A stretch of 35,858 nt of DNA from Saprospirales bacterium (GTDB lineage: Bacteria; Bacteroidota; Bacteroidia; Chitinophagales; Saprospiraceae), in assembly GCA_007695145.1 (NCBI GenBank), contig REEI01000040.1, positions 1-35,858 of the forward strand. The letters run 5' to 3'. The notes beneath the pieces are model-generated. The model was not told where the DNA came from, ran no database searches, and saw only the letters and a program-made list of their open reading frames with translations. Below are positions 27,094-34,348 of the stretch, piece by piece. Every line of letters begins with the position of its first letter. Position 1 is the stretch's first letter. Made by a program: the position numbers and the translations under genes.

Positions 27094-27852
27094 CTATTCT
27101 AGCTGCAACTGTATAGAGTCCCCTACTTTGATTTCGAGTATTTCCGAGGCAGAAAAATTATTCATTGCAACCTCAAGATTTGAAGTGGAGTTGAAACGAC
27201 AGAGGAGTTCACCGTAAGGCACATCCATATAATGGGTAGATATCTCAGTTATAGGATCGTGGGTTTTAAAATGAATGGCAAAATTTCGATTGCCGACTAC
27301 GCGGTCAAAAAGCGTTTTATGCACATTGAGGGTGAGATTACCGAAGCCGTCAATGTAAGTGACAATCGCCTTGATTATATCACCGCTGATCACGGCCTGA
27401 ATTCCTAATTTCTCATTGATCGGGATTTCGAGTTCAAGTTCTGAAGGGTCGGGTTTAATCAACCGGGCTACTGCATTGCACAGGGTCAGTATCACCGGAT
27501 TGGGCTTTTTGTAATTGATGGTGATGGCTCCGGCTCGCTTGAGATCTCTAAAGGCCAGGGAGAAAAGTCCATTATTTGGCCCTACGAAATAATGGTGGTC
27601 ATATTCAAAGAAAAGGATTTCGTTTTCCCTGCTGTAGTGTGGGAGCACACAGACGAGATGGATGGTTCCTGCAGGGAATCCACTGTAAAATGCTTTGACA
27701 AAATGGGCAGCCTGATTGAGGTCAAATGGTGGAATGCTGTGCGTGATGTCAAATATCCTGGAGTGGGGAAACCTTCCGACCAGAAGCCCTTTCATCAGCC
27801 CTGTTGAATAACTTTTGTCCGACCAGTCTGTAGTAAGTGTAATGTCCGGCAT
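27094..27852 (-). CDS. DUF62 / SAM-hydroxide-adenosyltransferase-like protein, diverged
   Basis: A 252-residue protein of the DUF62 family, whose studied members split S-adenosylmethionine with water, chloride or fluoride. Matching landmarks are the start ITLTTDW (Asp9), FDITHSIPPFDLNQAAHF (about 34-51), FPAGTIHLV (59-67), VGPNNGLFSL (90-99) and the C-terminal YIDGFGNLTLNVH. The aspartate normally found just after GTIHxxxV is Leu70, and the usual HGRD/AKD segment later is replaced by LTLCNA, so the Asp-Arg-His catalytic set looks incomplete. Activity may be lost or altered. The gene faces the outer-membrane protein gene and has a -7 element 14 bases before the ATG. Confidence 0.75.
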   Translation of the reverse strand: MPDITLTTDWSDKSYSTGLMKGLLVGRFPHSRIFDITHSIPPFDLNQAAHFVKAFYSGFPAGTIHLVCVLPHYSRENEILFFEYDHHYFVGPNNGLFSLAFRDLKRAGAITINYKKPNPVILTLCNAVARLIKPDPSELELEIPINEKLGIQAVISGDIIKAIVTYIDGFGNLTLNVHKTLFDRVVGNRNFAIHFKTHDPITEISTHYMDVPYGELLCRFNSTSNLEVAMNNFSASEILEIKVGDSIQLQLE

Positions 27853-27866
27853 GGTGATATTTTTTT

Positions 27867-27874
27867 CAAAAGTA
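27867..27874 (-). promoter_or_regulatory. candidate -7 element (TACTTTTG) for the DUF62-like gene
   Basis: On the minus strand 27874-27867 reads TACTTTTG, an exact -7 match, 14 bases before the ATG at 27852. The nearest TTG-like partner (CAA on the plus strand at 27898-27900) is 23 bases away, a long spacer. Confidence 0.42.
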
Positions 27875-28265
27875 TGAAGTTTTAGCTAAAATTTGATCAA
27901 TAGAGGCGTTTTTTAGATTCGCATTTCTGCTAATGACAGGTTTGGGATAAAGTACTCACCAATATTTAGGTTTGGTGATTTTTTTTTCCACCTGAAGGTT
28001 TGGTATTGAGGGATTTTATTTTATTCTTAATTTTAGGTAAAAATTGATTCCAGTCAAAGGTCAATTGTCCAGGCGGAACTTGCAGTGAAAGGCGGTTGTT
28101 TAATTTTTGATGATTTTTTTGGAAAATCATATATGAATCCATAAAATATGTTTAAACTTGTAGCAGTTTAGGCGCAGTAAAACAAAGGGATACCAAAATT
28201 GGTTTTTCCTTTTCATTGGACGATAATGGAGAGAAAAATTTTTAGAAATGACGGTCAGGGAGTTT
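27875..28265. other. divergent gene-free region before phoH
   Basis: AT-rich DNA without a useful reading frame. AGGTTTGG occurs three times in the same orientation at 27938, 27968 and 27996, spaced 30 and 28 bases. No RNA gene or strong hairpin is apparent. Confidence 0.4.
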
Positions 28266-28299
28266 TTTGATGGGGTTCTTTATTAAACCTTTATCGTTG
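28266..28299 (+). promoter_or_regulatory. candidate phoH promoter, TTTG-N22-TATCGTTG
   Basis: TTTG at 28266-28269 and TATCGTTG at 28292-28299 (one mismatch to TAnnTTTG) would start transcription near 28304. This is just past the in-frame TGA at 28300-28302, leaving only non-ATG codons to start phoH. Confidence 0.4.
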
Positions 28300-28350
28300 T
28301 GAAAAATCGCTTTAATTTACAGACTATCAATAACTAACGTAAATACTAAG

Positions 28351-29382
28351 ATTATCAAACCAAAAGAATTTAGTGAGATTGTTCTCAGTGTTGAGGGAGT
28401 AAATCCAGTAGATCTCTTCGGAGAGAAGAATGTCAAACTCAACCTTTTCAAGGACGCTTATCCGGAATTAAAGATCGTTTCCCGAGGCAACCAACTCAAG
28501 CTAACAGGCAGTAAAAAGCTGACTCAGGCAGCCAAGGCCCAGTTGGAAACCATGGTTCGCATACTCAGGGATACCGATGATCTTTCTATTCAGATGGTTC
28601 AGGAGTTAATGGCTGGAAATGAGCCTTTTAATTCAGGTTTAGGAAATGGACGGGGAACTACCATTGTCCACGGACGCGATGGAAGGCCCATTAAGGCCAA
28701 GACGCGCAATCAGAAAAAACTTTTTGAATCATCGGAGATGAATGATGTGGTTTTTGCAGTAGGACCTGCGGGAACGGGAAAGACCTATACCGCTGTGGCT
28801 ATGGCAGTAAGGGCGATGAAGAACCGATTGATTAAAAAGATCATCCTCACACGTCCGGCAGTTGAAGCGGGGGAGAGCCTCGGGTTTTTACCCGGAGACC
28901 TCAAAGATAAGGTTGATCCATACCTCCGACCTCTTTACGATGCTTTGGACGATATGTTGCCGGTTGAAAAACTCAACTACTTCATGGCTAACCGCATCAT
29001 TGAGGTGGCTCCTCTAGCATTTATGAGGGGTCGTACCCTTGACAATGCTTTTATCATTCTCGATGAAGCTCAGAATGCCACTACTACTCAGATTAAAATG
29101 TTTTTGACCCGCCTCGGTCCTTCGGCAAAATGCATTATCACCGGTGACCTCTCGCAGATAGACCTTCCCTTTAGTCAAAAATCCGGCCTCGGCAGAGCGA
29201 TTGATTTGCTCTCCCCTCTCGAGGGTATCGGGGTGGTTAGGCTCACTGCTGATGATGTCGTGCGTCACCGTCTCGTTAAGCAAATAATCATCGCATACGA
29301 CAAGTCAGATGCAGACCTCAAGGCCAGAAGAAAGGAAGATAGGTCTACTCCGGCAGCAAAATCAAAACAGGAAGAAGAATAA
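28351..29382 (+). CDS. phoH: PhoH family ATPase; start codon uncertain (non-ATG)
   Basis: PhoH-like P-loop ATPase, about 343 residues if started at the ATT at 28351. The Walker A motif is GPAGTGKTY and Walker B FIILDEAQN, with LTRPAVEAGESLGFLPGD and ITGDLSQIDLP between and after. In-frame sequence upstream of the first ATG (28543) clearly continues the family: IVLSVEGVNPVDLFGEKN, then YPELKIVSRGNQLKL, matches the usual PhoH N-terminus. Between the TGA at 28300 and that ATG there is no ATG or GTG, and the only TTG (28534) is too late. The true start is therefore probably ATT (28315 or 28351) or ATA (28330), or there is a base error. The family is linked to RNA metabolism and stress, but its exact job is unclear. 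osmC follows after 9 bases. Confidence 0.85.
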   Translation: MIKPKEFSEIVLSVEGVNPVDLFGEKNVKLNLFKDAYPELKIVSRGNQLKLTGSKKLTQAAKAQLETMVRILRDTDDLSIQMVQELMAGNEPFNSGLGNGRGTTIVHGRDGRPIKAKTRNQKKLFESSEMNDVVFAVGPAGTGKTYTAVAMAVRAMKNRLIKKIILTRPAVEAGESLGFLPGDLKDKVDPYLRPLYDALDDMLPVEKLNYFMANRIIEVAPLAFMRGRTLDNAFIILDEAQNATTTQIKMFLTRLGPSAKCIITGDLSQIDLPFSQKSGLGRAIDLLSPLEGIGVVRLTADDVVRHRLVKQIIIAYDKSDADLKARRKEDRSTPAAKSKQEEE

Positions 29383-29391
29383 AAAAGATCA

Positions 29392-29796
29392 ATGGCTACA
29401 TCTATCGTTACCTATGTCGGCGACCTTCGGACAGAAGCTCAACACTTGAGATCCGGTACTCGGATTATTTCGGACGCCCCCGTAGATAATCAAGGTAAAG
29501 GTGAGGCTTTTTCACCAACGGATCTGCTCTCAACCTCCCTGGCATCTTGTATGCTCACCATAATGGGTATAAAAGCAAGAGATCTCAATTTGAATATCGA
29601 TGGTAGTGAGGCTGAGGTAGAAAAAATCATGGCAAGCGATCCCCGACGAGTTGCTGAAATAAGGATCAGTCTGAAAATGAATCATCAGGGTATAATAGCC
29701 AAAGAACAAAAAATACTGGAAAGAGCAGGATTGAATTGTCCGGTTTTACTGAGCCTTCATCCCGATATTGTAAAAGAAATTGATTTCAAATGGTGA
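29392..29796 (+). CDS. OsmC/Ohr-family peroxide-reducing protein
   Basis: A 134-residue OsmC-family thiol peroxidase, which reduces organic hydroperoxides through two cysteines. Cys53 in LASCMLTIMG and Cys116 in LNCPVLLSLHPD are the expected pair. The glycine-rich GEAFSPTDLLSTSLASC lead-in is typical, and the length fits the family. It starts 9 bases after phoH, and its stop is overlapped by the next gene (ATGGTGA), so translation is probably coupled. Confidence 0.88.
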   Translation: MATSIVTYVGDLRTEAQHLRSGTRIISDAPVDNQGKGEAFSPTDLLSTSLASCMLTIMGIKARDLNLNIDGSEAEVEKIMASDPRRVAEIRISLKMNHQGIIAKEQKILERAGLNCPVLLSLHPDIVKEIDFKW

Positions 29797-30152
29797 ATAA
29801 GTCTTATAGATTTCCGCTCTTTGGTCCCCAAAAAAAAATTAATCTGCTTAAGCAATGCGCAGTATTAGCAGTAATGCTGAGTTTTTTCTCGTGTACGGTG
29901 GACGTTTTTCCCAAAATGATGAGTAGTGATCGTCCCTCCGGTGAGATGACCTTTATATATGAACACCGGGACTATGAAAAGCCCAGATTGCACTGGGAAA
30001 CTGCTATGGAGCAGGCAAGGGAGCGCTGCCTGGAATGGGGGTACACGGGGGGTGTAAGGAAATACGATGCCGGTGAAAAAGAGTGCATCAGCCCAAGAGA
30101 AAGCGGTTGTGGTCTGTGGCAGATTAAACACAGACTGTATTGTTATGAGTGA
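29790..30152 (+). CDS. YecR-like small lipoprotein
   Basis: A 120-residue probable lipoprotein. The N-terminal arm is long and basic (with KKINLLKQ), then a hydrophobic run ends in the lipobox LSFFSC, making Cys35 the lipidated residue. A shorter start at the GTG of 29793 is possible. The mature part has the pattern A-x-x-x-C-x-x-WGY followed by Cys-x(7)-Cys-Gly-x-W and a C-terminal Tyr-Cys-Tyr, which recalls YecR-like lipoproteins. Function unknown. The gene overlaps osmC by 7 bases and the aroA start by 8 bases, so it sits inside a tightly packed operon. Confidence 0.7.
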   Translation: MVNKSYRFPLFGPQKKINLLKQCAVLAVMLSFFSCTVDVFPKMMSSDRPSGEMTFIYEHRDYEKPRLHWETAMEQARERCLEWGYTGGVRKYDAGEKECISPRESGCGLWQIKHRLYCYE

Positions 30153-31434
30153 CAGCCGGGAAGAGAATACCGGGGCCATTCGCGTCAATGGTGCCATTGG
30201 GGGGATAGAAGCATCTATCAAACTTCCTTTTTCGAAAAGCATTCTCAACCGATGGCTGGTCATCGATTTTTTAGCAAAGTCTGAAAAACGGGCAGAAAAC
30301 CCCTTAGTGGAAATAATCGACCAATACAGCCCCGAAGATGTGTTGCATTTAAGGGATTTGCTTCTTGAGAAGAATGGGAATTTGTTTGCCGGCCATGGAG
30401 GAACCACCGCTCGATTTGGTCTGGCTGTCAAGTGCCTTCAGGATGGTGTATGGCAACTTTCAGGCACGGATCGCCTCAACAGCCGTCCAATAGGAATACT
30501 GGTGGATGGATTGCGAAAACTTGGAGCCAATATTGAATATCTGAAAGAGGAGGGTCGTTTACCGGTTAAAATCTATGGTGGTGAGTTGGTTTCTGAGGGC
30601 CCTATTGCTATTAGTGGGGGAGTGAGTAGTCAATTTATCTCCGCACTGCTCTTGATAGCGCCTTATGTGAAGAACGGACTCTGTTTACAAATCCAACCTC
30701 CCATACTTTCCCGAACTTACATTGAAATGACCCTTTCATTGATGAGAACCGCCAACATCAAGCTGGAGAAAGAAGGTAACAACATTTTAGTTTTTCCCGG
30801 GCATTACCATCCGGAGGCTTTTGTTCCCGAGAGGGATTGGAGCGCTGCCTCTTATTTTTTGGCTGCGTTGTACCTTCAGGGAATGGGGCAACTCTATTTT
30901 CCGGGACTTTGTTTAAACAGCATTCAGGGGGATGCGCAGATTGTTGATATCTTTTCTGATTTAGGAATGGAGTTCCGTGAAGGAGAAAAGGGACTTGAAG
31001 CGCTTCTGCGGCCAAAGGAAAAAGTGATTCCCAGCTGTCTGGAGCTCGATTTTACCCATATCCCCGACATGGCTCAAACTTTTGTATTGCTTTGTCTCCG
31101 GGAGGGGCTGGAAGGGCGCTTTACAGGATGTGACAATCTCGACCTGAAAGAAACTCAGCGACTTCAAAAGTTGAAGGCATTGGTTGAGCTATGTGGTGGG
31201 GAGATTGTTGCATCAGGTTCCGGTCTGCTTCACTTTATCAGTCCAAGAGAAATAAAGCTTCCCCAGAATCAAACCTTAAAAACCTTCGCTGACCATCGCA
31301 TGGCTATGAGTCAGGCTCTTCTGGCATGCCAGGGCGACACAGTTGAAATTGAAGATGCAGCGGTAGTGGGGAAATCCTTTCCCGCTTTTTGGAGCGAACT
31401 GGAAAAGCTGGGATTTTTATGCAGGCCGGCCTAA
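30145..31434 (+). CDS. aroA: 3-phosphoshikimate 1-carboxyvinyltransferase (EPSP synthase)
   Basis: Joins phosphoenolpyruvate and shikimate-3-phosphate in aromatic amino acid synthesis. From ATG 30145 it has 429 residues, the normal length. Substrate-binding segments are visible: LPFSKSILNRWLV (Lys, Ser and Arg contacts), GHGGTTARFGLA in place of the usual NAGTTxR, GGVSSQFISALLLIAP, the ERDWSAASYF block, and near the end KTFADHRMAMSQALLA. The frame continues upstream to 30067, but the 26 extra residues lie inside the lipoprotein gene and have no family counterpart. The chosen ATG overlaps the lipoprotein stop by 8 bases, as expected for translational coupling. Slightly unusual residues (GHGG) match other Bacteroidota-type AroA proteins only by memory. 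No other aro gene is adjacent. Confidence 0.92.
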   Translation: MSDSREENTGAIRVNGAIGGIEASIKLPFSKSILNRWLVIDFLAKSEKRAENPLVEIIDQYSPEDVLHLRDLLLEKNGNLFAGHGGTTARFGLAVKCLQDGVWQLSGTDRLNSRPIGILVDGLRKLGANIEYLKEEGRLPVKIYGGELVSEGPIAISGGVSSQFISALLLIAPYVKNGLCLQIQPPILSRTYIEMTLSLMRTANIKLEKEGNNILVFPGHYHPEAFVPERDWSAASYFLAALYLQGMGQLYFPGLCLNSIQGDAQIVDIFSDLGMEFREGEKGLEALLRPKEKVIPSCLELDFTHIPDMAQTFVLLCLREGLEGRFTGCDNLDLKETQRLQKLKALVELCGGEIVASGSGLLHFISPREIKLPQNQTLKTFADHRMAMSQALLACQGDTVEIEDAAVVGKSFPAFWSELEKLGFLCRPA

Positions 31435-31623
31435 AAACTTTAGGGTTTTCTGATTTGCGAATGAGATTGACCTAGACGCGAACGCATTTTGGAACCGGCA
31501 ATATAATGGTCCAGGAAAATTTGATTGACTCATCCAGAGATTTTAGTTTTGCGGAGATGGTGCACAAGTAATGGACCAGAAACTTCGCAAAAGGAATATG
31601 GACAGACTAAAAGACTATTTAGG

Positions 31624-32619
31624 ATGGAAAATAAGCGTGCTGGGGTAATTTCAATTTTTACTTCAATGATGGTGTGGTTTTGCTTATCTGCGATCATCAG
31701 TGAAGCGAATGGACAAGAATTGACTGGTACTCGTGTTGACACCCTTTCACTTCAGGTGGAAAGCGAAGGATATGTACTTGATGGTTTGGTTTTAAGATGC
31801 CCGGAGCTGATAGGGCCAAGACCGGCCCTAATTTATCTTGTTGGATCGGGGGAGGGTTCTACTATGAAATCCAACAGCTCACTAGTCCGGTATTTTCTTG
31901 AGGAGTCCTTTTTGAGTGAGGGTTATGTTTTGGTTTATTTCGATAAAAGAGGACTTGGAGATTCTGAAGGCTTATGGTATAATGCCAGTTTTGAAGACAG
32001 GGCTTTAGATGCGGCCAATGTTGCAGCAGCGGTAAAGGATATGAGTTTCGTGGACAAAGATAATATCTTTTTGATAGGGCACAGTCAGGGTGGGTGGATA
32101 GTTCAGGTAGCCCTCTCAATGTATCCGGAACTGTTCAGGGCAGGAGTGAGTATGGCGGGCCCAACATTCGGTGTGAGGAAGCAATTGATAAACGATTACT
32201 GGAGCGGCTACAAGTGCAGGGGGCTGGATGATGACCATGCACTCAGAAAAGCCACCAAGAGAGTAAATAGGGAATTGTTTTTAATTTCCATACTGGGCTT
32301 GAGGGGCAATCTGAAACAATTGAGGATAATAAGGAACTTTGAATCTAGCCCTTATCTGGAGTCCATTGAAAAGCCCTTGTTGTTAATGTTTGCTGAGAAT
32401 GATCCACTTGTCAGTTCCGAGTGGTGTATCGATGAACTTCACAGAATTTTCCCTGAGGGTGTTCCAAGGTATATTGAATATTATACTGCAGAGGGAGCAG
32501 AGCACTTTTTTAAGATAGCCCCAAAATGCTTTGATGGTAGCCTGAGAGATGTTCCCTTTTCGGAAAGTAGCCGCAAAAAAATCTTTCAATGGATTCAAAG
32601 CTATAGTAGCGGGCTTTAG
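31624..32619 (+). CDS. secreted alpha/beta hydrolase (dipeptidyl-peptidase-like or esterase)
   Basis: A 331-residue serine hydrolase with a signal peptide. The frame is open from 31525, but the ATG at 31624 puts MENKRAG and the hydrophobic stretch VISIFTSMMVWFCLSAIIS right at the N-terminus, ending near EANGQ. The alpha/beta-hydrolase triad is readable: Ser154 in GHSQGG, Asp260 in ENDPLV and His294 in GAEHFF. The oxyanion-loop region is YLVGSGEGS, and YFDKRGLGDSEG is the conserved strand-turn that follows. It is likely periplasmic or surface-exposed. The substrate is unknown; esterase or peptidase activity are both possible. It is monocistronic as far as can be seen. Confidence 0.8.
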   Translation: MENKRAGVISIFTSMMVWFCLSAIISEANGQELTGTRVDTLSLQVESEGYVLDGLVLRCPELIGPRPALIYLVGSGEGSTMKSNSSLVRYFLEESFLSEGYVLVYFDKRGLGDSEGLWYNASFEDRALDAANVAAAVKDMSFVDKDNIFLIGHSQGGWIVQVALSMYPELFRAGVSMAGPTFGVRKQLINDYWSGYKCRGLDDDHALRKATKRVNRELFLISILGLRGNLKQLRIIRNFESSPYLESIEKPLLLMFAENDPLVSSEWCIDELHRIFPEGVPRYIEYYTAEGAEHFFKIAPKCFDGSLRDVPFSESSRKKIFQWIQSYSSGL

Positions 32620-32964
32620 GTTTAAATTTGGAGGTTTTTCCAATTCGTTGGTCTTAATCGGGGGTGGGTCCAACTGATCTTTATAATATGGCCAACAAAA
32701 TCAAGGTAGAAGCAGATAGCCGGTTGATGGTATGGACCTTGGTCTTTTAAAATACTCCTAAAGGCAACTTTTTGTGCATCTTGAATAATCGGTATCTTGA
32801 CCAAAGCTAAAAAATTGAAGGTCTCCTCTCCTATTTGCGCCTCATTGGGTTGATAATTTTTAGATCAAGAGGGATCAAAGAATTATAGTGGTTTGTGACA
32901 AAGACATTTTTTTAGTCAATAGCAATAAATGCGCCTCAAGCATGTCTTTTCCCAATAATAATCC
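32620..32964. other. gene-free region before the cyclase-family gene
   Basis: No credible gene is seen. A short reverse frame (32622-32804, 60 codons) and a forward 20-codon frame at 32687 show no family traits. Confidence 0.35.
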
Positions 32965-32972
32965 TATTTTTG
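32965..32972 (+). promoter_or_regulatory. candidate -7 element (TATTTTTG) for the cyclase-family gene
   Basis: TATTTTTG matches TAnnTTTG and lies 25 bases before the ATG at 32998. No clear TTG occurs at the -33 distance. Confidence 0.35.
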
Positions 32973-32997
32973 AAGATGAATTTAATTCTATGGGCTT

Positions 32998-33795
32998 ATG
33001 AAAAGTGCAGTACTGTTTTTAATGATCGCCACAGTGGTTTTTGGATGCCGACAGGTGGAAGACCCTTTAGCTGTATTGAGAGGGGGACAATGGATCGATC
33101 TAAGCTGGGCATTTGATGAGGAATCGATTTACTGGCCGACCAATATACCTTTTACTCATGATACAGTTTTTGCGGGAATGACTGAAGGGGGATATTTCTA
33201 TTCATCTTTTCACTTTGCAGCTGAGGAGCATGGGGGAACTCATTTTGATGCACCCATTCACTTTTCGAAGGACGGTAAGACGGTTGACCAGATCAGTATC
33301 GAGCAATTGACCGGTCCGGGGATTTTGGTGGACGTCAGGAGTCAGGCAGCCGAGGATCGGGATTATCAAATTACAGCTGAGGACCTTAAGGCCTGGGAAG
33401 TACAACACGGACGAATCCCTGATGGGGCGATTGTACTTTTCAACACCGGTTTCTGGAAGTATTACCCAGACAAGCTAACCTATACAGGAACTGAGCTCAC
33501 CGGACAAGAAGGCGTTGATAATTTGTCTTTCCCCGGAATCCACCCCGATGCTGCTACCTGGCTAGTTGAGAATAGAAACATCAAAGCAGTTGGACTTGAT
33601 ACACCCAGCATTGATTATGGAAAATCAAAAGACTTTAAGACCCACCGCATATTATTCGCCCGGGGGCTGACGGCTTACGAGAACCTCGCGCAGTTGGATG
33701 AACTGCCTGCTGACGGATTTTGGATTATGGCCTTCCCCATGAAAATTAGGGGAGGCAGTGGAGCCCCACTTCGCATTGTAGCATTTTTGCCCTGA
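32998..33795 (+). CDS. cyclase-family lipoprotein (kynurenine-formamidase-like hydrolase)
   Basis: A 265-residue member of the cyclase/kynurenine formamidase family. The N-terminal MKSAVLFLMIATVVFGC makes Cys17 a likely lipid anchor, so the protein is probably tethered in the periplasm or at the outer membrane. The metal-binding motif HGGTHFDAPIHF gives His78, His82, Asp84 and His88. A further conserved acidic/His pattern is found near LDTPSIDYGKS and THRILFARGLTAYENL. Family members hydrolyse amides or lactones such as N-formylkynurenine, but substrate cannot be inferred here and no tryptophan-catabolism gene is adjacent. Start chosen at the ATG of 32998, which gives the lipoprotein signal. 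Confidence 0.85.
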   Translation: MKSAVLFLMIATVVFGCRQVEDPLAVLRGGQWIDLSWAFDEESIYWPTNIPFTHDTVFAGMTEGGYFYSSFHFAAEEHGGTHFDAPIHFSKDGKTVDQISIEQLTGPGILVDVRSQAAEDRDYQITAEDLKAWEVQHGRIPDGAIVLFNTGFWKYYPDKLTYTGTELTGQEGVDNLSFPGIHPDAATWLVENRNIKAVGLDTPSIDYGKSKDFKTHRILFARGLTAYENLAQLDELPADGFWIMAFPMKIRGGSGAPLRIVAFLP

Positions 33796-34348
33796 TTGAT
33801 CGAGTTTGTGAATTGCCTTCAGAAGGGTAGTTTTACGGGGATTTATAGGGGAAGCCCAAAATCCCTCTTAAAGTATAGCGGGCCTTTTTTAGGCTGTCCA
33901 GCGACATAAAGTCTCTTTTTAATCACCTTTTCATCCGCTTCCGAGCCGACCTGGTCGCTTGTATGGTTCTGGAATTAAGTAGGATTTGGATAAAGGTGGG
34001 ACCGGGATCAAACTTTGCCATTAGAACTTTAAAATTAAATCCTGGTCGTCGATTAAATTTCCTGAATGCTAAAAAAATAGATTTTTCAGCCAAGAGCATG
34101 GATAGAGTATTTGTTGATGACGCATTTTACATCTGATATATATTGGCATACTATCAAAAAATTTTGTACCTTGAGGTTCTGTTGATTCTATTGCCTCGTA
34201 AAGGCTTGTATTCTAAAATGGTGGTTTGTGAAATCTTATAAATCTTTGGTACGGAACCATTGCGGAGTGCTAAAATCAATTGAAGTTGCTAGAGTCTGGC
34301 AAGTGGGAAATTCTTGCTTGGGCAAAGTCATTACGAAAATTCACTACA
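33796..34348. other. gene-free region upstream of the glucan synthase gene
   Basis: No convincing gene. A poor hairpin (GCCC/GGGC followed by CCTTTTTT near 33854-33889) could be a terminator remnant. A weak promoter-like pair (TTG 34143-34145, TACCTTGA 34167-34174) precedes the last gene by about 170 bases. The frame of the last gene is open back to 34274, with TTG codons at 34280 and 34286 as alternative starts. Confidence 0.4.

Noticed and set aside
29865-30431. 188-codon minus-strand frame across the lipoprotein and aroA start
   Set aside because: It is antisense to two overlapping, well-supported genes and has the Ser/Pro/Phe bias of an antisense frame.
33854-33934. Short reverse-strand frames (about 24 and 43 codons) after the cyclase gene
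   Set aside because: They are very short, one lacks an ATG, and neither shows a family pattern strong enough to call a relic.
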